Of a DNA stretch of 64,000 nt, positions 44,073 through 52,985 are shown piece by piece. Each line of letters starts with the position of its first letter. Position 1 is the stretch's first letter. The stretch is taken from NCBI GenBank assembly GCA_021847605.1, contig JAJZQN010000002.1, positions 1 through 64,000 on the forward strand. The letters are read 5' to 3'. The translations under genes were made by a program, and so were the position numbers. The DNA is from Pseudomonadota bacterium. GTDB taxonomy: Bacteria; Pseudomonadota; Alphaproteobacteria; Sphingomonadales; Sphingomonadaceae. The notes beneath the pieces are model-generated. The model saw nothing but the letters and a program-made list of their open reading frames with translations. It had not been told where the DNA came from and did not search any database.

Positions 44073-44999
44073 TCATCCGCCGGTAAGCGGCAATGGCGCA
44101 ACCGGCAGCTTGGGCGCGGCAGGCGCCGGGGCTGGCGGATTGGGAACGACCGGCGGCGGCACGCGAATGGCGGGCGCGGCGGGATAAGGCGTGGCTGCAT
44201 TGGGAGCAGCCGGTCCCGGAACATCCTCAAAGGATGCACCAGCGGGCGCTTCGGACGGCGGCGGCAGCGGCGACACATAGCCCTCCGGCGGCGCTTCGCC
44301 CGGCGGCTTGGGCGGCGGCGGCAGCGGCGTGGGCGACAGGGTGAGCGTCACATTGCCGCCAAAGCGCGACTGCCATTCCGCCAGCCGCCGCAGATAATCG
44401 GCATAGGCGGCATAGAAATCCTGAAACGGCTTTTCCAACGCCGTCAGCGCTTCGGGCGCGTAGGCGAGCAACTGGCTGGACGGCATGGCCAGCATCTTTG
44501 CCCCGACCTCGATCGCGACCGGGCAAAAACTCTTGGTCACGGGCGGCAGCGAAAAGAAATTATAGACGACGGTATTCAACCGCTCGCGCTGGCTCAGGCC
44601 ATTGCTGGAACTGCCGAACGCATATTTATAGTTGCGATCCACCGCCGCATTGGCCTCCGCCAATATCGGCCCATGGACATGGAGCAGGCGATTATATTGC
44701 GTGCGCGCCAGATCACCGCTGTCATGACAGCCCAGCGCCGCGACGTTCAGCGCCATGCGGACATGCCACAGCGCCGTGTTCGACGTGACGCCGCGATTGG
44801 GGGTCAGATATTTGCCGCTATCGTCAACCTCGGGGATCATCATATCCTCGACCGCGCCCATGGGCGGCGTCGGCATGATGGTCGGCACGACCGGCGGTGG
44901 CGGCGTAGGCGGCGGCGGCGGTGGAGGCGTTGAACAGGCCGCCACTACCGCCAGTGAAACGAGGGAAAGACGGCCATAATAACGGCGCACAAATGACAT
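44073..44999 (-). CDS. Proline-rich lipoprotein of unknown function
   Basis: A 308-residue lipoprotein. The leader (MSFVRRYYGRLSLVSLAVVA) ends in a lipobox, VVAACS, at about residue 22. A Pro-rich linker follows (STPPPPPPPTPPPPVVPT), then a helical core (about 70-210; TALWHVRMALNVAALGCHDS, SQRERLNTVVYNFFSLPP, FQDFYAAYADYLRRLAEWQ), and a Pro/Ala-rich tail of about 90 residues. The core has a conserved-looking LGCHDSGD. I do not recognise it, though similar genes occur in sphingomonads. Position after the HxlR gene is convergent, 3 bp apart. Confidence 0.75.
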   Translation of the reverse strand: MSFVRRYYGRLSLVSLAVVAACSTPPPPPPPTPPPPVVPTIMPTPPMGAVEDMMIPEVDDSGKYLTPNRGVTSNTALWHVRMALNVAALGCHDSGDLARTQYNRLLHVHGPILAEANAAVDRNYKYAFGSSSNGLSQRERLNTVVYNFFSLPPVTKSFCPVAIEVGAKMLAMPSSQLLAYAPEALTALEKPFQDFYAAYADYLRRLAEWQSRFGGNVTLTLSPTPLPPPPKPPGEAPPEGYVSPLPPPSEAPAGASFEDVPGPAAPNAATPYPAAPAIRVPPPVVPNPPAPAPAAPKLPVAPLPLTGG

Positions 45000-45085
45000 C
45001 AACTTCTCCGGTGGGCTTGTGTCCCGGTCATGCCGGGTTGCGCCAGCCGAGGGAATAAGCGTGAACTTCGCTTTGCCGCAACCCT

Positions 45086-46099
45086 TCAGGCGGCTCGTCG
45101 TTCCAACGCCTGCGCCGCTTCGTCCATCAACTGGGCGATGATGTCGGCCACCGGCTCTTCCTTGCTGACCATGCCGACCGACTGACCCGCCATCAGCGAT
45201 CCGCCCTCTACGTCGCCGTCGATCACCGCCTTGCGCAGGGCGCCCGCCCAATAATGTTCGATCTGAAGCTGCGCTTCCATCATGTCGACGGCGCCGCTGT
45301 CCAGCAGGTTGGCGACTTCGCGCTGCTTGGCGGTAAAGGCTTCGGTCCCGGCATTTTTCAGCGCGCGGACGGGAATGACCGGCAGGCGCGGGTCGATCTG
45401 TACGCTGGCGACGGCATCGCGGGCCGATGCGCGGAAAAACGCCTTTTTGAAGGCGGGATGGGCTATGCTCTCGCTCGCGCAGGCGAAACGGGTGCCAAGC
45501 TGCACCCCGGCCGCGCCCATTTCCAGATAGGCGGCGATCGCCTCGCCCCGGCCGATGCCGCCCGCGACGAAGACCGGCACCTGGCTCGCCATTTCAGGCA
45601 GTATTTCCTGCGCCAGTACGCTGGTCGCGACCGGGCCGATATGGCCGCCCGCTTCCATGCCTTCGACCACCAGCGCGTCGACGCCGGACCGCACCAGCTT
45701 CTTCGCCAGCGCCAGCGCCGGGGCGAAACAAATGAGCTTGGCGCCATTGGCCTTGATCGCCTCGATACTGCCCTTGGGCGGCAGGCCGCCGGCCAGCACG
45801 ACATGGGTCACGCAATGTTTCGCGCACACCTCGATCAGGTCGAACAGCATCGGGTGCATGGTGATGAGGTTCACACCGAAAGGCTTGCTCGTCAGCGCCT
45901 TGGTCGCCGCGATTTCCGCGTCCAGCAATTCGGGCGTCATCGCCCCGCATGCAATCACGCCAAAACCGCCCGCATTGGAAATGGCCGACACCAGATGCCG
46001 CTCGGAAACCCAGCTCATCGCCCCGCACAGGATCGCCGTCTCGCAACCCAGAAATTGCGTGCCGCGGGCCATCAAAGAAGCGAGTTTGGCGGTGGTCAT
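45086..46099 (-). CDS. Nitronate monooxygenase / FabK-like FMN enzyme
   Basis: A 337-residue FMN-dependent TIM-barrel enzyme of the 2-nitropropane dioxygenase family. MSWVSERHLVSAISNAGGFG, KPFGVNLITMHPML, VLAGGLPPKGSIEAI, EGMEAGGHIGPVATSVLAQE with the catalytic-type His, and the FMN phosphate region VPVFVAGGIGRGEAIAAYL. It may oxidise nitronates or act as an enoyl reductase; the sequence alone does not decide. It stands alone, with a repeat-rich interval upstream. Confidence 0.87.
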   Translation of the reverse strand: MTTAKLASLMARGTQFLGCETAILCGAMSWVSERHLVSAISNAGGFGVIACGAMTPELLDAEIAATKALTSKPFGVNLITMHPMLFDLIEVCAKHCVTHVVLAGGLPPKGSIEAIKANGAKLICFAPALALAKKLVRSGVDALVVEGMEAGGHIGPVATSVLAQEILPEMASQVPVFVAGGIGRGEAIAAYLEMGAAGVQLGTRFACASESIAHPAFKKAFFRASARDAVASVQIDPRLPVIPVRALKNAGTEAFTAKQREVANLLDSGAVDMMEAQLQIEHYWAGALRKAVIDGDVEGGSLMAGQSVGMVSKEEPVADIIAQLMDEAAQALERRAA

Positions 46100-46149
46100 A
46101 TTTCAGCCTTCAAGAATCAAAAAAGCCATCCCCAGCCCAAAGACCGGGA

Positions 46150-46178
46150 GATGGATCCCCGCCTTCGCGGGGATGACG
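46150..46178. repeat. Short palindromic repeat
   Basis: GATGGATCCCCGCCTTCGCGGGGATGAC with ATCCCCGC/GCGGGGAT as arms. This type of palindrome is frequent between genes in sphingomonads. Confidence 0.6.
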
Positions 46179-46206
46179 GGCAATGTAAAGAAGAACCCGG
46201 CTTGAT

Positions 46207-46334
46207 CGATATTTGGCTCAGGCCGAGGCGAAAATGTCGCTTTTCGAGAACCGGCGCGCAGCGTGCTTAAAGCACGTGAGCACCGGAAGCGCAGAAAAGT
46301 GGCATTTGCAGCCCGGCATCAGCCAAATAGCGAT
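46207..46334. repeat. Larger imperfect inverted repeat
   Basis: TATTTGGCT near 46209 pairs with AGCCAAATA near 46323, with further matches (CAGGCCG against CGGCAT) and an internal CGTGCTTAAAGCACG palindrome. No reading frame. Probably a dispersed extragenic element; I recall similar sequences in sphingomonad genomes. Confidence 0.55.
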
Positions 46335-47599
46335 TAAGCCGCCGGGGCGTCGAGACCATAGGCGGTGTGGAGAACACGCACAGCCAGTTCGGTTTCGTCC
46401 TCGTCGATCAGCACCGAAACCTTGATCTCGCTGGTGGAGATGGCTTCGATATTGATGCCGCGTTCGGCCAGCGTCTTGAACATGGTGGCGGCGACGCCCG
46501 GATGGCTGCGCATGCCAACGCCCACGACGCTGATCTTGGCGACCTGCGTATCGGTGATGATACGGCGGAAACCGATCTCTTCCTTCAAACCTTCGAGAAT
46601 GTCGACGCTGCGGGCCAGGTCGGCGCGCGGCACGGTGAAGGTGACGTCCGTCTCTTCCTTCTCCTTGCTGTCATTCTGGATGATCATATCGACGTTGATC
46701 GCCGCATCGGCCAGCGGGCCAAAGATGCTGGCGACGGCGCCCGGCTTGTCGGGCACGCGGGTCACGATGATCTTCGCCTCATTCTTGTCATGGGCGATGC
46801 CGGTGATGAGTTGACGTTCCATCTTCGTTTCCTTGAGCTTGGCTTCCAGTTCCTCGTCGCTCACGATCAGCGTGCCGGGCAGGTCGTCCTGGGTGGGATC
46901 ATCGAAGGAAGAAAGAACCTGAACGACGACGCCTTCCTTCATGGCGAGGCCGACCGAGCGGGTCTGAAGCACCTTGGCGCCGACCGACGCCAGTTCCAGC
47001 ATTTCCTCATAGGTGACGAGGTCCAGCTTGCGGGCGCGCGCCACGATGCGCGGGTCGGTGGTGTAGACGCCATCGACGTCGGTGTAGATGTCGCAGCGAT
47101 CGGCCTTGACCGCCGCGGCCACCGCCACCGCCGAAGTGTCCGAACCGCCACGGCCCAGCGTCGACACGCGGCCATCGGCCATCATGCCCTGAAAACCGGG
47201 GATTACCGCAACCTGTCCTGCGCCCATCGCCGACAGCAGCGCGCCAGTATCGATCTTTTCCACCCGCGCCTTGGCATGGGCTTCGGTCGTGCGGATCGGC
47301 AACTGCCAGCCGAGCCAGCTACGGGCATCCACGCCCATGGCTTTCAGCGTCATGGCCAGCAGGCCGCTGGTGATCTGCTCACCCGCCGCAACCACGACAT
47401 CATATTCAGCCGGATCGTACAAAGGCGACGCTTCCTTGCAGAAACCGACCAGCCGGTCCGTCTCGCCGGCCATGGCCGAAACCACCACCGCAACCTCATG
47501 CCCCTGTTCGACGACATGTTTGACACGCGCTGCGACGTTGCGAATTCGCTCCATCCCCGCCATGGAGGTGCCGCCGAACTTCATCACGATGCGCGCCAT
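46334..47599 (-). CDS. lysC: Aspartate kinase
   Basis: Phosphorylates aspartate, the first step toward Lys, Thr and Met. KFGGTSMAGMERIRNVAARV at the N-terminus, GRGGSDTSAVAVAAAVKADR, and CDIYTDVDGVYTTDPRIV define the kinase domain. Two ACT domains follow from about 265 (ITGIAHDKNEAKIIVTRVPD; VAKISVVGVGMRSHPGVAAT), implying feedback control by lysine and/or threonine. 421 residues, normal. Divergent from ubiG with 84 bp between. Confidence 0.96.
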   Translation of the reverse strand: MARIVMKFGGTSMAGMERIRNVAARVKHVVEQGHEVAVVVSAMAGETDRLVGFCKEASPLYDPAEYDVVVAAGEQITSGLLAMTLKAMGVDARSWLGWQLPIRTTEAHAKARVEKIDTGALLSAMGAGQVAVIPGFQGMMADGRVSTLGRGGSDTSAVAVAAAVKADRCDIYTDVDGVYTTDPRIVARARKLDLVTYEEMLELASVGAKVLQTRSVGLAMKEGVVVQVLSSFDDPTQDDLPGTLIVSDEELEAKLKETKMERQLITGIAHDKNEAKIIVTRVPDKPGAVASIFGPLADAAINVDMIIQNDSKEKEETDVTFTVPRADLARSVDILEGLKEEIGFRRIITDTQVAKISVVGVGMRSHPGVAATMFKTLAERGINIEAISTSEIKVSVLIDEDETELAVRVLHTAYGLDAPAA

Positions 47600-47683
47600 T
47601 TGCTTGTCGAACCTTGCTGGTTGTAAGAAAGAAAATGTCCCAAAAGGGCGAAAACGGCGCTCCTATTAGCAGCGGATACGGAT

Positions 47684-48442
47684 ATGGCAAGCAACGCAAG
47701 CATAGACATGGGCATCAATCAGGGCGGCACGATCGACCCGAATGAGGCCGCGCATTTCGGCACCATGGCCGCTGACTGGTGGAACCCCAACGGTTCCAGC
47801 GCGATGCTGCACAAGCTGAACCCCGTGCGCCTGGCCTATATCCGCGCCGCGATCGACGCGCATTGGCCGGGAAACAGCCAGTCTTTTCATCCGCTTGCCG
47901 GGCGACGCGCGATCGACGTCGGCTGCGGCGCGGGCCTGCTGACCGAACCGCTCGCCCGCCTTGGCGCCACCGCCACCGGCCTTGACGCCGCGCCCGAAAA
48001 TATCGCCGCCGCCAGCGCCCATGCACAGGCGCAAGGGCTGACCATCGATTATCGCGCGACCCCGGTCGAAGACATTGCCGACTCCGGTTTCGATCTCGTC
48101 ACCTCGATGGAGGTGATCGAACATGTCGCCGACCCGGCCGCTTTCGTCGCTGCGCTGGCCGGCAAACTGGCACCCGACGGCCTGATGATTCTCTCCACGC
48201 CCAACCGTACGCCCCTGTCCCGCCTCGCCATGATCACCGTGGGCGAAAGCATCGGCGGCATCCCCAAGGGGACGCATGACTGGCATAAATTCATCACGCC
48301 GGATGAACTGACCGCCCTGCTCGACGCTGCGGGCCTTGAAGTCACCGACTCGACCGGTCTCTCCTTCGATCCGGGGCGCGGCTTCATCCTCTCGCCCAAC
48401 AAGGCGATCAACTATCTGCTGACCGCCCGGCACAAGAGTTGA
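47684..48442 (+). CDS. ubiG: Ubiquinone biosynthesis O-methyltransferase
   Basis: Carries out both O-methylations in ubiquinone synthesis. Family blocks: EAAHFGTMAADWWNPNGSSA, LHKLNPVRLAYIRAAI, the SAM loop DVGCGAGLLTEPLARLGATA, FDLVTSMEVIEHVADPAAFV, and GTHDWHKFITPDEL. 252 residues. Internal ATG at 47708 is a less likely start. A YdeI-like gene follows after 5 bp and is probably co-transcribed. Confidence 0.95.
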   Translation: MASNASIDMGINQGGTIDPNEAAHFGTMAADWWNPNGSSAMLHKLNPVRLAYIRAAIDAHWPGNSQSFHPLAGRRAIDVGCGAGLLTEPLARLGATATGLDAAPENIAAASAHAQAQGLTIDYRATPVEDIADSGFDLVTSMEVIEHVADPAAFVAALAGKLAPDGLMILSTPNRTPLSRLAMITVGESIGGIPKGTHDWHKFITPDELTALLDAAGLEVTDSTGLSFDPGRGFILSPNKAINYLLTARHKS

Positions 48443-48447
48443 GGCCA

Positions 48448-49041
48448 ATGCCGCGCGATCCCCATGTCGACGCCTATATCGGGAAACAGGCCGACTTCGC
48501 GCAGCCCATCCTGCACCATATCCGCGCGCTGATGCACGCCGCCTCCCCCGACATGGGGGAGGCGATCAAATGGAGCATGCCCTTCTTCACCTATAAGGGG
48601 CAGAATCTGGCCAATATGGCCGCGTTCAAGGGTCATGCCGCCTTCGGCTTCTGGCATGACAAAGTAGCGCGGGATGATGCCAGCGGCGACGCAATGGGGC
48701 AGTTCGGCAAGTTGACCACCCTGACCGACCTGCCCCGGGATGATCAGATTGCCGCCCTCATCCATAAGGCCATGGCCCTGATCGATGCAGGCGACAAGCC
48801 ACGCACCGGACCCAAAGCCCCCAGGCCGCCGCTGCCGGTCCATCCGGCGCTTCAGGCCGCACTGGACGCCAATCCTGCCGCATCCGCCGTCTGGGCGGCC
48901 TTCCCGCCCGGCAAGGTCCGCGACTATTGCGAATGGATCAACGAAGCAAAGACCGACGCCACCCGCGACAAACGCATCGCGCAGGCGGTCGAATGGATCG
49001 CCGACGGCAAAGCCCGCAACTGGAAATATGATAAGCGGTAA
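48448..49041 (+). CDS. YdeI/DUF1801-type protein
   Basis: A 197-residue protein with an N-terminal DUF1801 domain (about 5-110; FAQPILHHIRALMHAASPDM, EAIKWSMPFFTYKGQNLANM, AAFGFWHDKVAR) and a C-terminal OmdA-like helical part (NPAASAVWAAFPPGKVRDYC, EWINEAKTDATRDKRIAQAV). The start is ATG 48448; a TTG nine bases before it is not needed. Function unclear; homologues are sometimes linked to iron or osmotic stress. Tied to ubiG by spacing. Confidence 0.88.
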   Translation: MPRDPHVDAYIGKQADFAQPILHHIRALMHAASPDMGEAIKWSMPFFTYKGQNLANMAAFKGHAAFGFWHDKVARDDASGDAMGQFGKLTTLTDLPRDDQIAALIHKAMALIDAGDKPRTGPKAPRPPLPVHPALQAALDANPAASAVWAAFPPGKVRDYCEWINEAKTDATRDKRIAQAVEWIADGKARNWKYDKR

Positions 49042-49059
49042 AAACCTTACCCGTTCCCC

Positions 49060-49521
49060 TCATTGCCCCGCCGGCGCATAGGTCCAGTTCTGCGCGCCGC
49101 TGCCATCCATCTTCGACGTTTCCGCCATCAAGAGCCGCCCCTCGCGCCAATATCGAATGCGTTGGGGATAATCATGATCGGGATTGGCGAATATGATGTC
49201 GCGCACGCCCTGCTCCACCACGGGGAAGACCGTCTCCGCCCCGCCCTCGGGCGCGGCATGAAAGCTCAGCGTTCCGTCGCCCGCTCGCACGATCCGCATG
49301 ACCTCCCACGATCCCAGACTCTCGCCCCGGCCCGTCCGCCCGACGCCGATCATCGTGCCGCCGCGCGGCAGGGTCCAGACTTCCTCGCTCCAGCGGTCGC
49401 CGCGTTCCTGCTGCCATTCGCCGGTCAGCCAGTCGGGCAGATCGGCCGCGCGTGCCGGGACGCCCACCGCCATCATCAGCGCCGCCGCGATCATCGAAAC
49501 GCACCTCTTCACCGCCATCAC
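49060..49521 (-). CDS. Secreted DUF6265-type protein
   Basis: A 153-residue exported protein. Signal peptide to about residue 25 (AALMMAVGVPARA). The mature domain LPDWLTGEWQQERGDRWSEE, WTLPRGGTMIGVGRTGRG, FANPDHDYPQRIRYWREGR matches the DUF6265 lipocalin-like family. No known activity. It converges on the YdeI-like gene and is divergent from the agmatine deiminase gene. Two adjacent ATGs (49521, 49518) are possible starts. Confidence 0.8.
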   Translation of the reverse strand: MMAVKRCVSMIAAALMMAVGVPARAADLPDWLTGEWQQERGDRWSEEVWTLPRGGTMIGVGRTGRGESLGSWEVMRIVRAGDGTLSFHAAPEGGAETVFPVVEQGVRDIIFANPDHDYPQRIRYWREGRLLMAETSKMDGSGAQNWTYAPAGQ

Positions 49522-49610
49522 CCTCTGTCCAGACCTTTGTCCGCGCGCTAAGGAGCGCCCGTCACCCCGCTATTACGGACCGGCCAGCGCGCCGGGCAAG
49601 GATGAAATTC

Positions 49611-50612
49611 ATGACTTTCCGCATGCCTGCCGAATGGGCGCCCCATGACTGGACCTGGATCGGCTTTCCGACCAACCCGGCCGAATGGCCCGGCGCGTTC
49701 GACGGCGCCCGGCGTCAGATCGCCGATTTCGCCAGCGCCCTGCATGCCGATGGCCGGGGGGAGGAAGTCCGCCTCGTCGTCGCCAATGAACAGGATGCCG
49801 CCACCGCCCGCGCCCTCGTCGCCCCCGGCGTCACCATCATCGTCCATAAGCTGGGCGACATATGGCTGCGCGACACCGCGCCCATCGCCGTGCTGAACGG
49901 CACGCAGGATCGCGCCCATGGCCGCGCTCTGGTCGATTTCGGCTTCAACGGCTGGGGCGGCAAGTACCAGATGCCCGGCGACGAGGACATTGGCGCCCGC
50001 CTTGCCGCGACCACCGGCCTCGCCACCTCGACCCAGAACTGGGTGCTTGAAGGGGGCGCGATCGACACCGACGGCACCGGCCTGTTCGTCACCACCGAAC
50101 AATGTCTGCTCAACCCCAATCGCAACCCCGACCTTGACCGGGGCAAGATCGAAACGCTGCTCGCCGGCAGCCTTGGCCTGTCCGACATGCTGTGGCTGGG
50201 CGACGGCCTGCTCAACGATCATACCGATGGCCATGTCGACAATCTCGCCCGCTTCGTGGGGACGGGCCTGCTGGCGCTGCCCATCGCGTCGACGCCGGAC
50301 GATCCCAACGCTGCCCTTTATGCCGACGCCCGCGCCCGCGCGAAGGCGCATGGCGTGGAAGTGGTCGACATCCCCTCACCCGGCCTTGTCGAGGTGGACG
50401 GTGAGGCCATCCCGGCCAGCTACATGAACTTCTATGTCGGCAATGCCGCCGTCATCGTCCCCATTTATGGCCGCCCGAACGATCAGGCCGCGCTCGACGC
50501 GCTGCGCCCCTTCTTCCCCGGCCGTGACATCATCGGCCTGCGCAGCGATTCCATCCTATCGGGCGGCGGCAGCTTCCATTGTTGCAGCCAACAGATGCCG
50601 ACGCTGGTTTGA
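49611..50612 (+). CDS. aguA: Agmatine deiminase family protein
   Basis: Hydrolyses agmatine to N-carbamoylputrescine. The start at 49611 has AAGGA 8 bases before it; an ATG at 49602 lies on top of that site. Amidinotransferase-fold signatures: PAEWAPHDWTWIGFPTNPAE, IWLRDTAPIAVLN, WVLEGGAIDTDG, NDHTDGHVDNLARFVG with the catalytic His, and the nucleophile in GGGSFHCCSQQMP. 333 residues. The pathway's next enzyme is encoded two genes on, supporting the name; peptidyl-arginine deiminases of the same family are the alternative. Confidence 0.9.
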   Translation: MTFRMPAEWAPHDWTWIGFPTNPAEWPGAFDGARRQIADFASALHADGRGEEVRLVVANEQDAATARALVAPGVTIIVHKLGDIWLRDTAPIAVLNGTQDRAHGRALVDFGFNGWGGKYQMPGDEDIGARLAATTGLATSTQNWVLEGGAIDTDGTGLFVTTEQCLLNPNRNPDLDRGKIETLLAGSLGLSDMLWLGDGLLNDHTDGHVDNLARFVGTGLLALPIASTPDDPNAALYADARARAKAHGVEVVDIPSPGLVEVDGEAIPASYMNFYVGNAAVIVPIYGRPNDQAALDALRPFFPGRDIIGLRSDSILSGGGSFHCCSQQMPTLV

Positions 50613-50700
50613 TATAAGCAAACGATCATTGCACATCCCCGCGCACCGGCGCACCCTGCCAACCGAACCGGCAGGAGTCGCCGGACCGGGAGACAAGACC

Positions 50701-51078
50701 ATGATCGCAACGCCCTTTCGCGCCATCCTTGCCGTCGCTCTGCTGACCGGCGCCACCGCCTCCACCGCGCAACTGGGCGGCGGGTTGGGCGGCCTGCTCG
50801 GCGGCGCCATGCCCAACATCGCCTCTGTCGGCGCGGGCAATGCGGCGGGCGTGCTGAGCTATTGCGTCAAGAACAAGCTGGTCAACGCCACCAGCGCCTC
50901 CTCCATCCTCGGCAAGCTGACCGGCAAGCCCGGCGTCACCGAATCGAGCGGCTTCAAACTGGGCCAGCAAGGCACGATCAAGACCGACAACAGCGCCCTT
51001 TCCCTCAGTGCGCTCAAGTCCAAGGCGAAGACAAAGGCCTGCGACCTCGTCCTCAACCACGCCGGCTCGCTGATCTAA
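50701..51078 (+). CDS. DUF2501 secreted protein
   Basis: A 125-residue protein with a signal peptide (MIATPFRAILAVALLTGATA) and the DUF2501 (YjjA-like) core: LGGGLGGLLGGAMPNIASVG, AAGVLSYCVKNKLVNATSAS, TESSGFKLGQQGTIKTDN. Its two Cys (in SYCVKN and TKACDLV) could bridge in the periplasm. Function unknown. It sits between the two agmatine-pathway genes, 88 bp after the deiminase. Confidence 0.85.
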   Translation: MIATPFRAILAVALLTGATASTAQLGGGLGGLLGGAMPNIASVGAGNAAGVLSYCVKNKLVNATSASSILGKLTGKPGVTESSGFKLGQQGTIKTDNSALSLSALKSKAKTKACDLVLNHAGSLI

Positions 51079-51163
51079 AGCGACCCGCACCCCCATCATC
51101 CCCGGTGGCGCGGGCGCATGACATTCCCTATATGGCGGCCATTCCCCGCCATGGAGTGCCACA

Positions 51164-52012
51164 ATGACCCGCGTGACCGTCGCCGCCCTGCAACTCGCCT
51201 TTTCGGACGACATGGCCGACAATATCGCCCTGGTCGCCGACCATGTGGCAAAGGCTGCAGCGCGCGGGGCCAAGATCATCCTGCCCCCCGAATTGTTCGA
51301 AGGGCCGTATTTCTGCCGGGTCGAGGATGAAGCGCTGTTCGACCGCGCCCACCCCACCGACAGCCACCCCGCGGTGCAGGAAATGCGCAAGCTGGCAAAG
51401 GATCTGGGCGTCTATATCCCCACCAGCTATTTTGAGCGGGACGGCCATCATTATTACAACTCGCTCGCCATGATCGACGACGCGGGCGAGATCATGGGCG
51501 TCTATCGCAAGAGCCATATTCCCGACGGTCCGGGCTATGAGGAAAAATATTATTTCCGCCCCGGCAATACGGGGTTCAAGGTGTGGCCGACCCGGTACGG
51601 CACCGTCGGCGTCGGCATCTGCTGGGACCAATGGTATCCCGAAACCGCGCGCTGCATGGCGCTGATGGGCGCGGAAATGCTGTTTTATCCCACCGCCATC
51701 GGCTCCGAACCCTATGATGCCGACCTCGACACCAGCCGCATGTGGCGCCGCGCCATGATCGGCCACGCGGTCAGCAATTGCATGCCTGTCATCGCCGCCA
51801 ACCGCATCGGGGAGGAAGACGGCCAGAAATTCTACGGCCACAGCTTCATCAGCGACCAGTGGGGCGATTTCGTCGCGGACGCGGATGCAAAGGACAGCGG
51901 CGCCCTCGTCGCCACGCTCGACCTGGCGCAGGCCAAGATCCACCGCGCCGGCATGGGCTTCTTCCGCGACCGCCGCCCCGAACTCTACACCCGCATCGCG
52001 CAGGATATCTGA
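51164..52012 (+). CDS. aguB: N-carbamoylputrescine amidase
   Basis: A nitrilase-superfamily enzyme converting N-carbamoylputrescine to putrescine, CO2 and ammonia. The triad is visible: Glu in KIILPPELFEGPYFC, Lys in YRKSHIPDGPGYEEKYYF and Cys in GVGICWDQWYPETARCMALM. The GYEEKYYFRPGNTGFKVW block and the end FFRDRRPELYTRIA are specific to AguB. 282 residues. With the deiminase it gives a complete agmatine-to-putrescine route; an arginine decarboxylase is not in the window. Confidence 0.93.
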   Translation: MTRVTVAALQLAFSDDMADNIALVADHVAKAAARGAKIILPPELFEGPYFCRVEDEALFDRAHPTDSHPAVQEMRKLAKDLGVYIPTSYFERDGHHYYNSLAMIDDAGEIMGVYRKSHIPDGPGYEEKYYFRPGNTGFKVWPTRYGTVGVGICWDQWYPETARCMALMGAEMLFYPTAIGSEPYDADLDTSRMWRRAMIGHAVSNCMPVIAANRIGEEDGQKFYGHSFISDQWGDFVADADAKDSGALVATLDLAQAKIHRAGMGFFRDRRPELYTRIAQDI

Positions 52013-52042
52013 CCCAAATCGGGGATTCCTCCCCCCCTTTGC

Positions 52043-52118
52043 TCCGTTCGCTTCGAGCGAAGTCGAGAAGCCATTATCGCATCGTCGGCGTTTCTCGACG
52101 ACGCTCGAAACGAACGGA
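52043..52118. repeat. Inverted repeat between convergent genes
   Basis: TCCGTTCG-TTCGAGCGAAGTCGAGAA and its partner TTTCTCGAC-CGCTCGAAACGAACGGA form a long imperfect hairpin of about 25 pairs. Such elements are common between genes in sphingomonads. Here it can act as a terminator for both flanking genes. Confidence 0.65.
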
Positions 52119-52142
52119 ATCCGGGTCAGTGATGTAACGCAG

Positions 52143-52985
52143 TCATCCCACCAGCACCGCCACGACACGCCACTGGTCGCCCTGCCGCTCCAGCGTCACC
52201 GTCTCCACCGTCTCGCCCCCATTGGCAGAGCTGCTGGCAAAGCGCGTGCGGAACTTCACCACCTCATATCCGTCGGGCGGCGCGGGCAGATTCTGCTGGC
52301 TCAACAATGTGCGCGATTGCGCCATGCCCAGCGGCGCCCGCACCTTTTCCGACACCTGCGTCCACAGCGCCAGCGAGTTGAGCTTGCGAAAGGCCGATCC
52401 GGTTTCCTGATAGGCGTCGGCCCAGCGGCTTTCGTCCAGCAGCGTCAGAAAGGCGCGCGCCTTATCCACCACCTCTGCATTGATCTCGCCGGTGGCCGCC
52501 TCCTGCGCGGCGACGGGCGTGGACGAAGGGAGCGGAGCGGCATCCGGCAGCGCAGCCAGCGCCAGCAGGCCAAGAACAAATGTCATGCAAAGACCTCCTA
52601 TGATGAACGGGGTAGGCATGGGAAAGCGGCGATCCGCCCGCTCCCCGACCCGGCCCGCGCCGTCGACCGGCGCACCCTCACCATCCGTCACAGCCCCGGC
52701 CGCGTCCTCCCCGATTTCCTCGGCCCCATGATTTTCAGGGTACGGACCGGAGGCCGCCAGCACCGCATCACCACCCTCCGCCGCCAGCAACAGCCGCGCC
52801 GCTTCCCGGCTGCTCGACACCGCCATCTTGCGCCGTGCATCGCGCAGCCGCTCATTGATCGTATGCACCGACAGCCCCAGCGCCCGCGCAATCGACTTGG
52901 CATCATGCCCCCGCACCATCAGGCGCAGCGTCTGCTTCTCCTTCTCGGTCAGGGACAGCGCGGCATCGATCATCGGCATGGTCAT
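52143..52985 (-). CDS. LuxR-type HTH regulator fused to a membrane segment and DUF4019 domain
   Basis: A 280-residue one-component regulator. An N-terminal LuxR HTH (about 10-58; LTEKEKQTLRLMVRGHDAKS, IARALGLSVHTINERLRDAR), a charged linker, one transmembrane helix (about 126-146, IIGGLCMTFVLGLLALAAL), and a C-terminal DUF4019 domain outside (about 170-280; ARAFLTLLDESRWADAYQET, PPDGYEVVKFRTRFASSSAN, VTLERQGDQWRVVAVLV). So DNA binding inside is coupled to a domain in the periplasm. Target genes unknown. Start 52985 or 52979. Confidence 0.87.
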   Translation of the reverse strand: MTMPMIDAALSLTEKEKQTLRLMVRGHDAKSIARALGLSVHTINERLRDARRKMAVSSSREAARLLLAAEGGDAVLAASGPYPENHGAEEIGEDAAGAVTDGEGAPVDGAGRVGERADRRFPMPTPFIIGGLCMTFVLGLLALAALPDAAPLPSSTPVAAQEAATGEINAEVVDKARAFLTLLDESRWADAYQETGSAFRKLNSLALWTQVSEKVRAPLGMAQSRTLLSQQNLPAPPDGYEVVKFRTRFASSSANGGETVETVTLERQGDQWRVVAVLVG

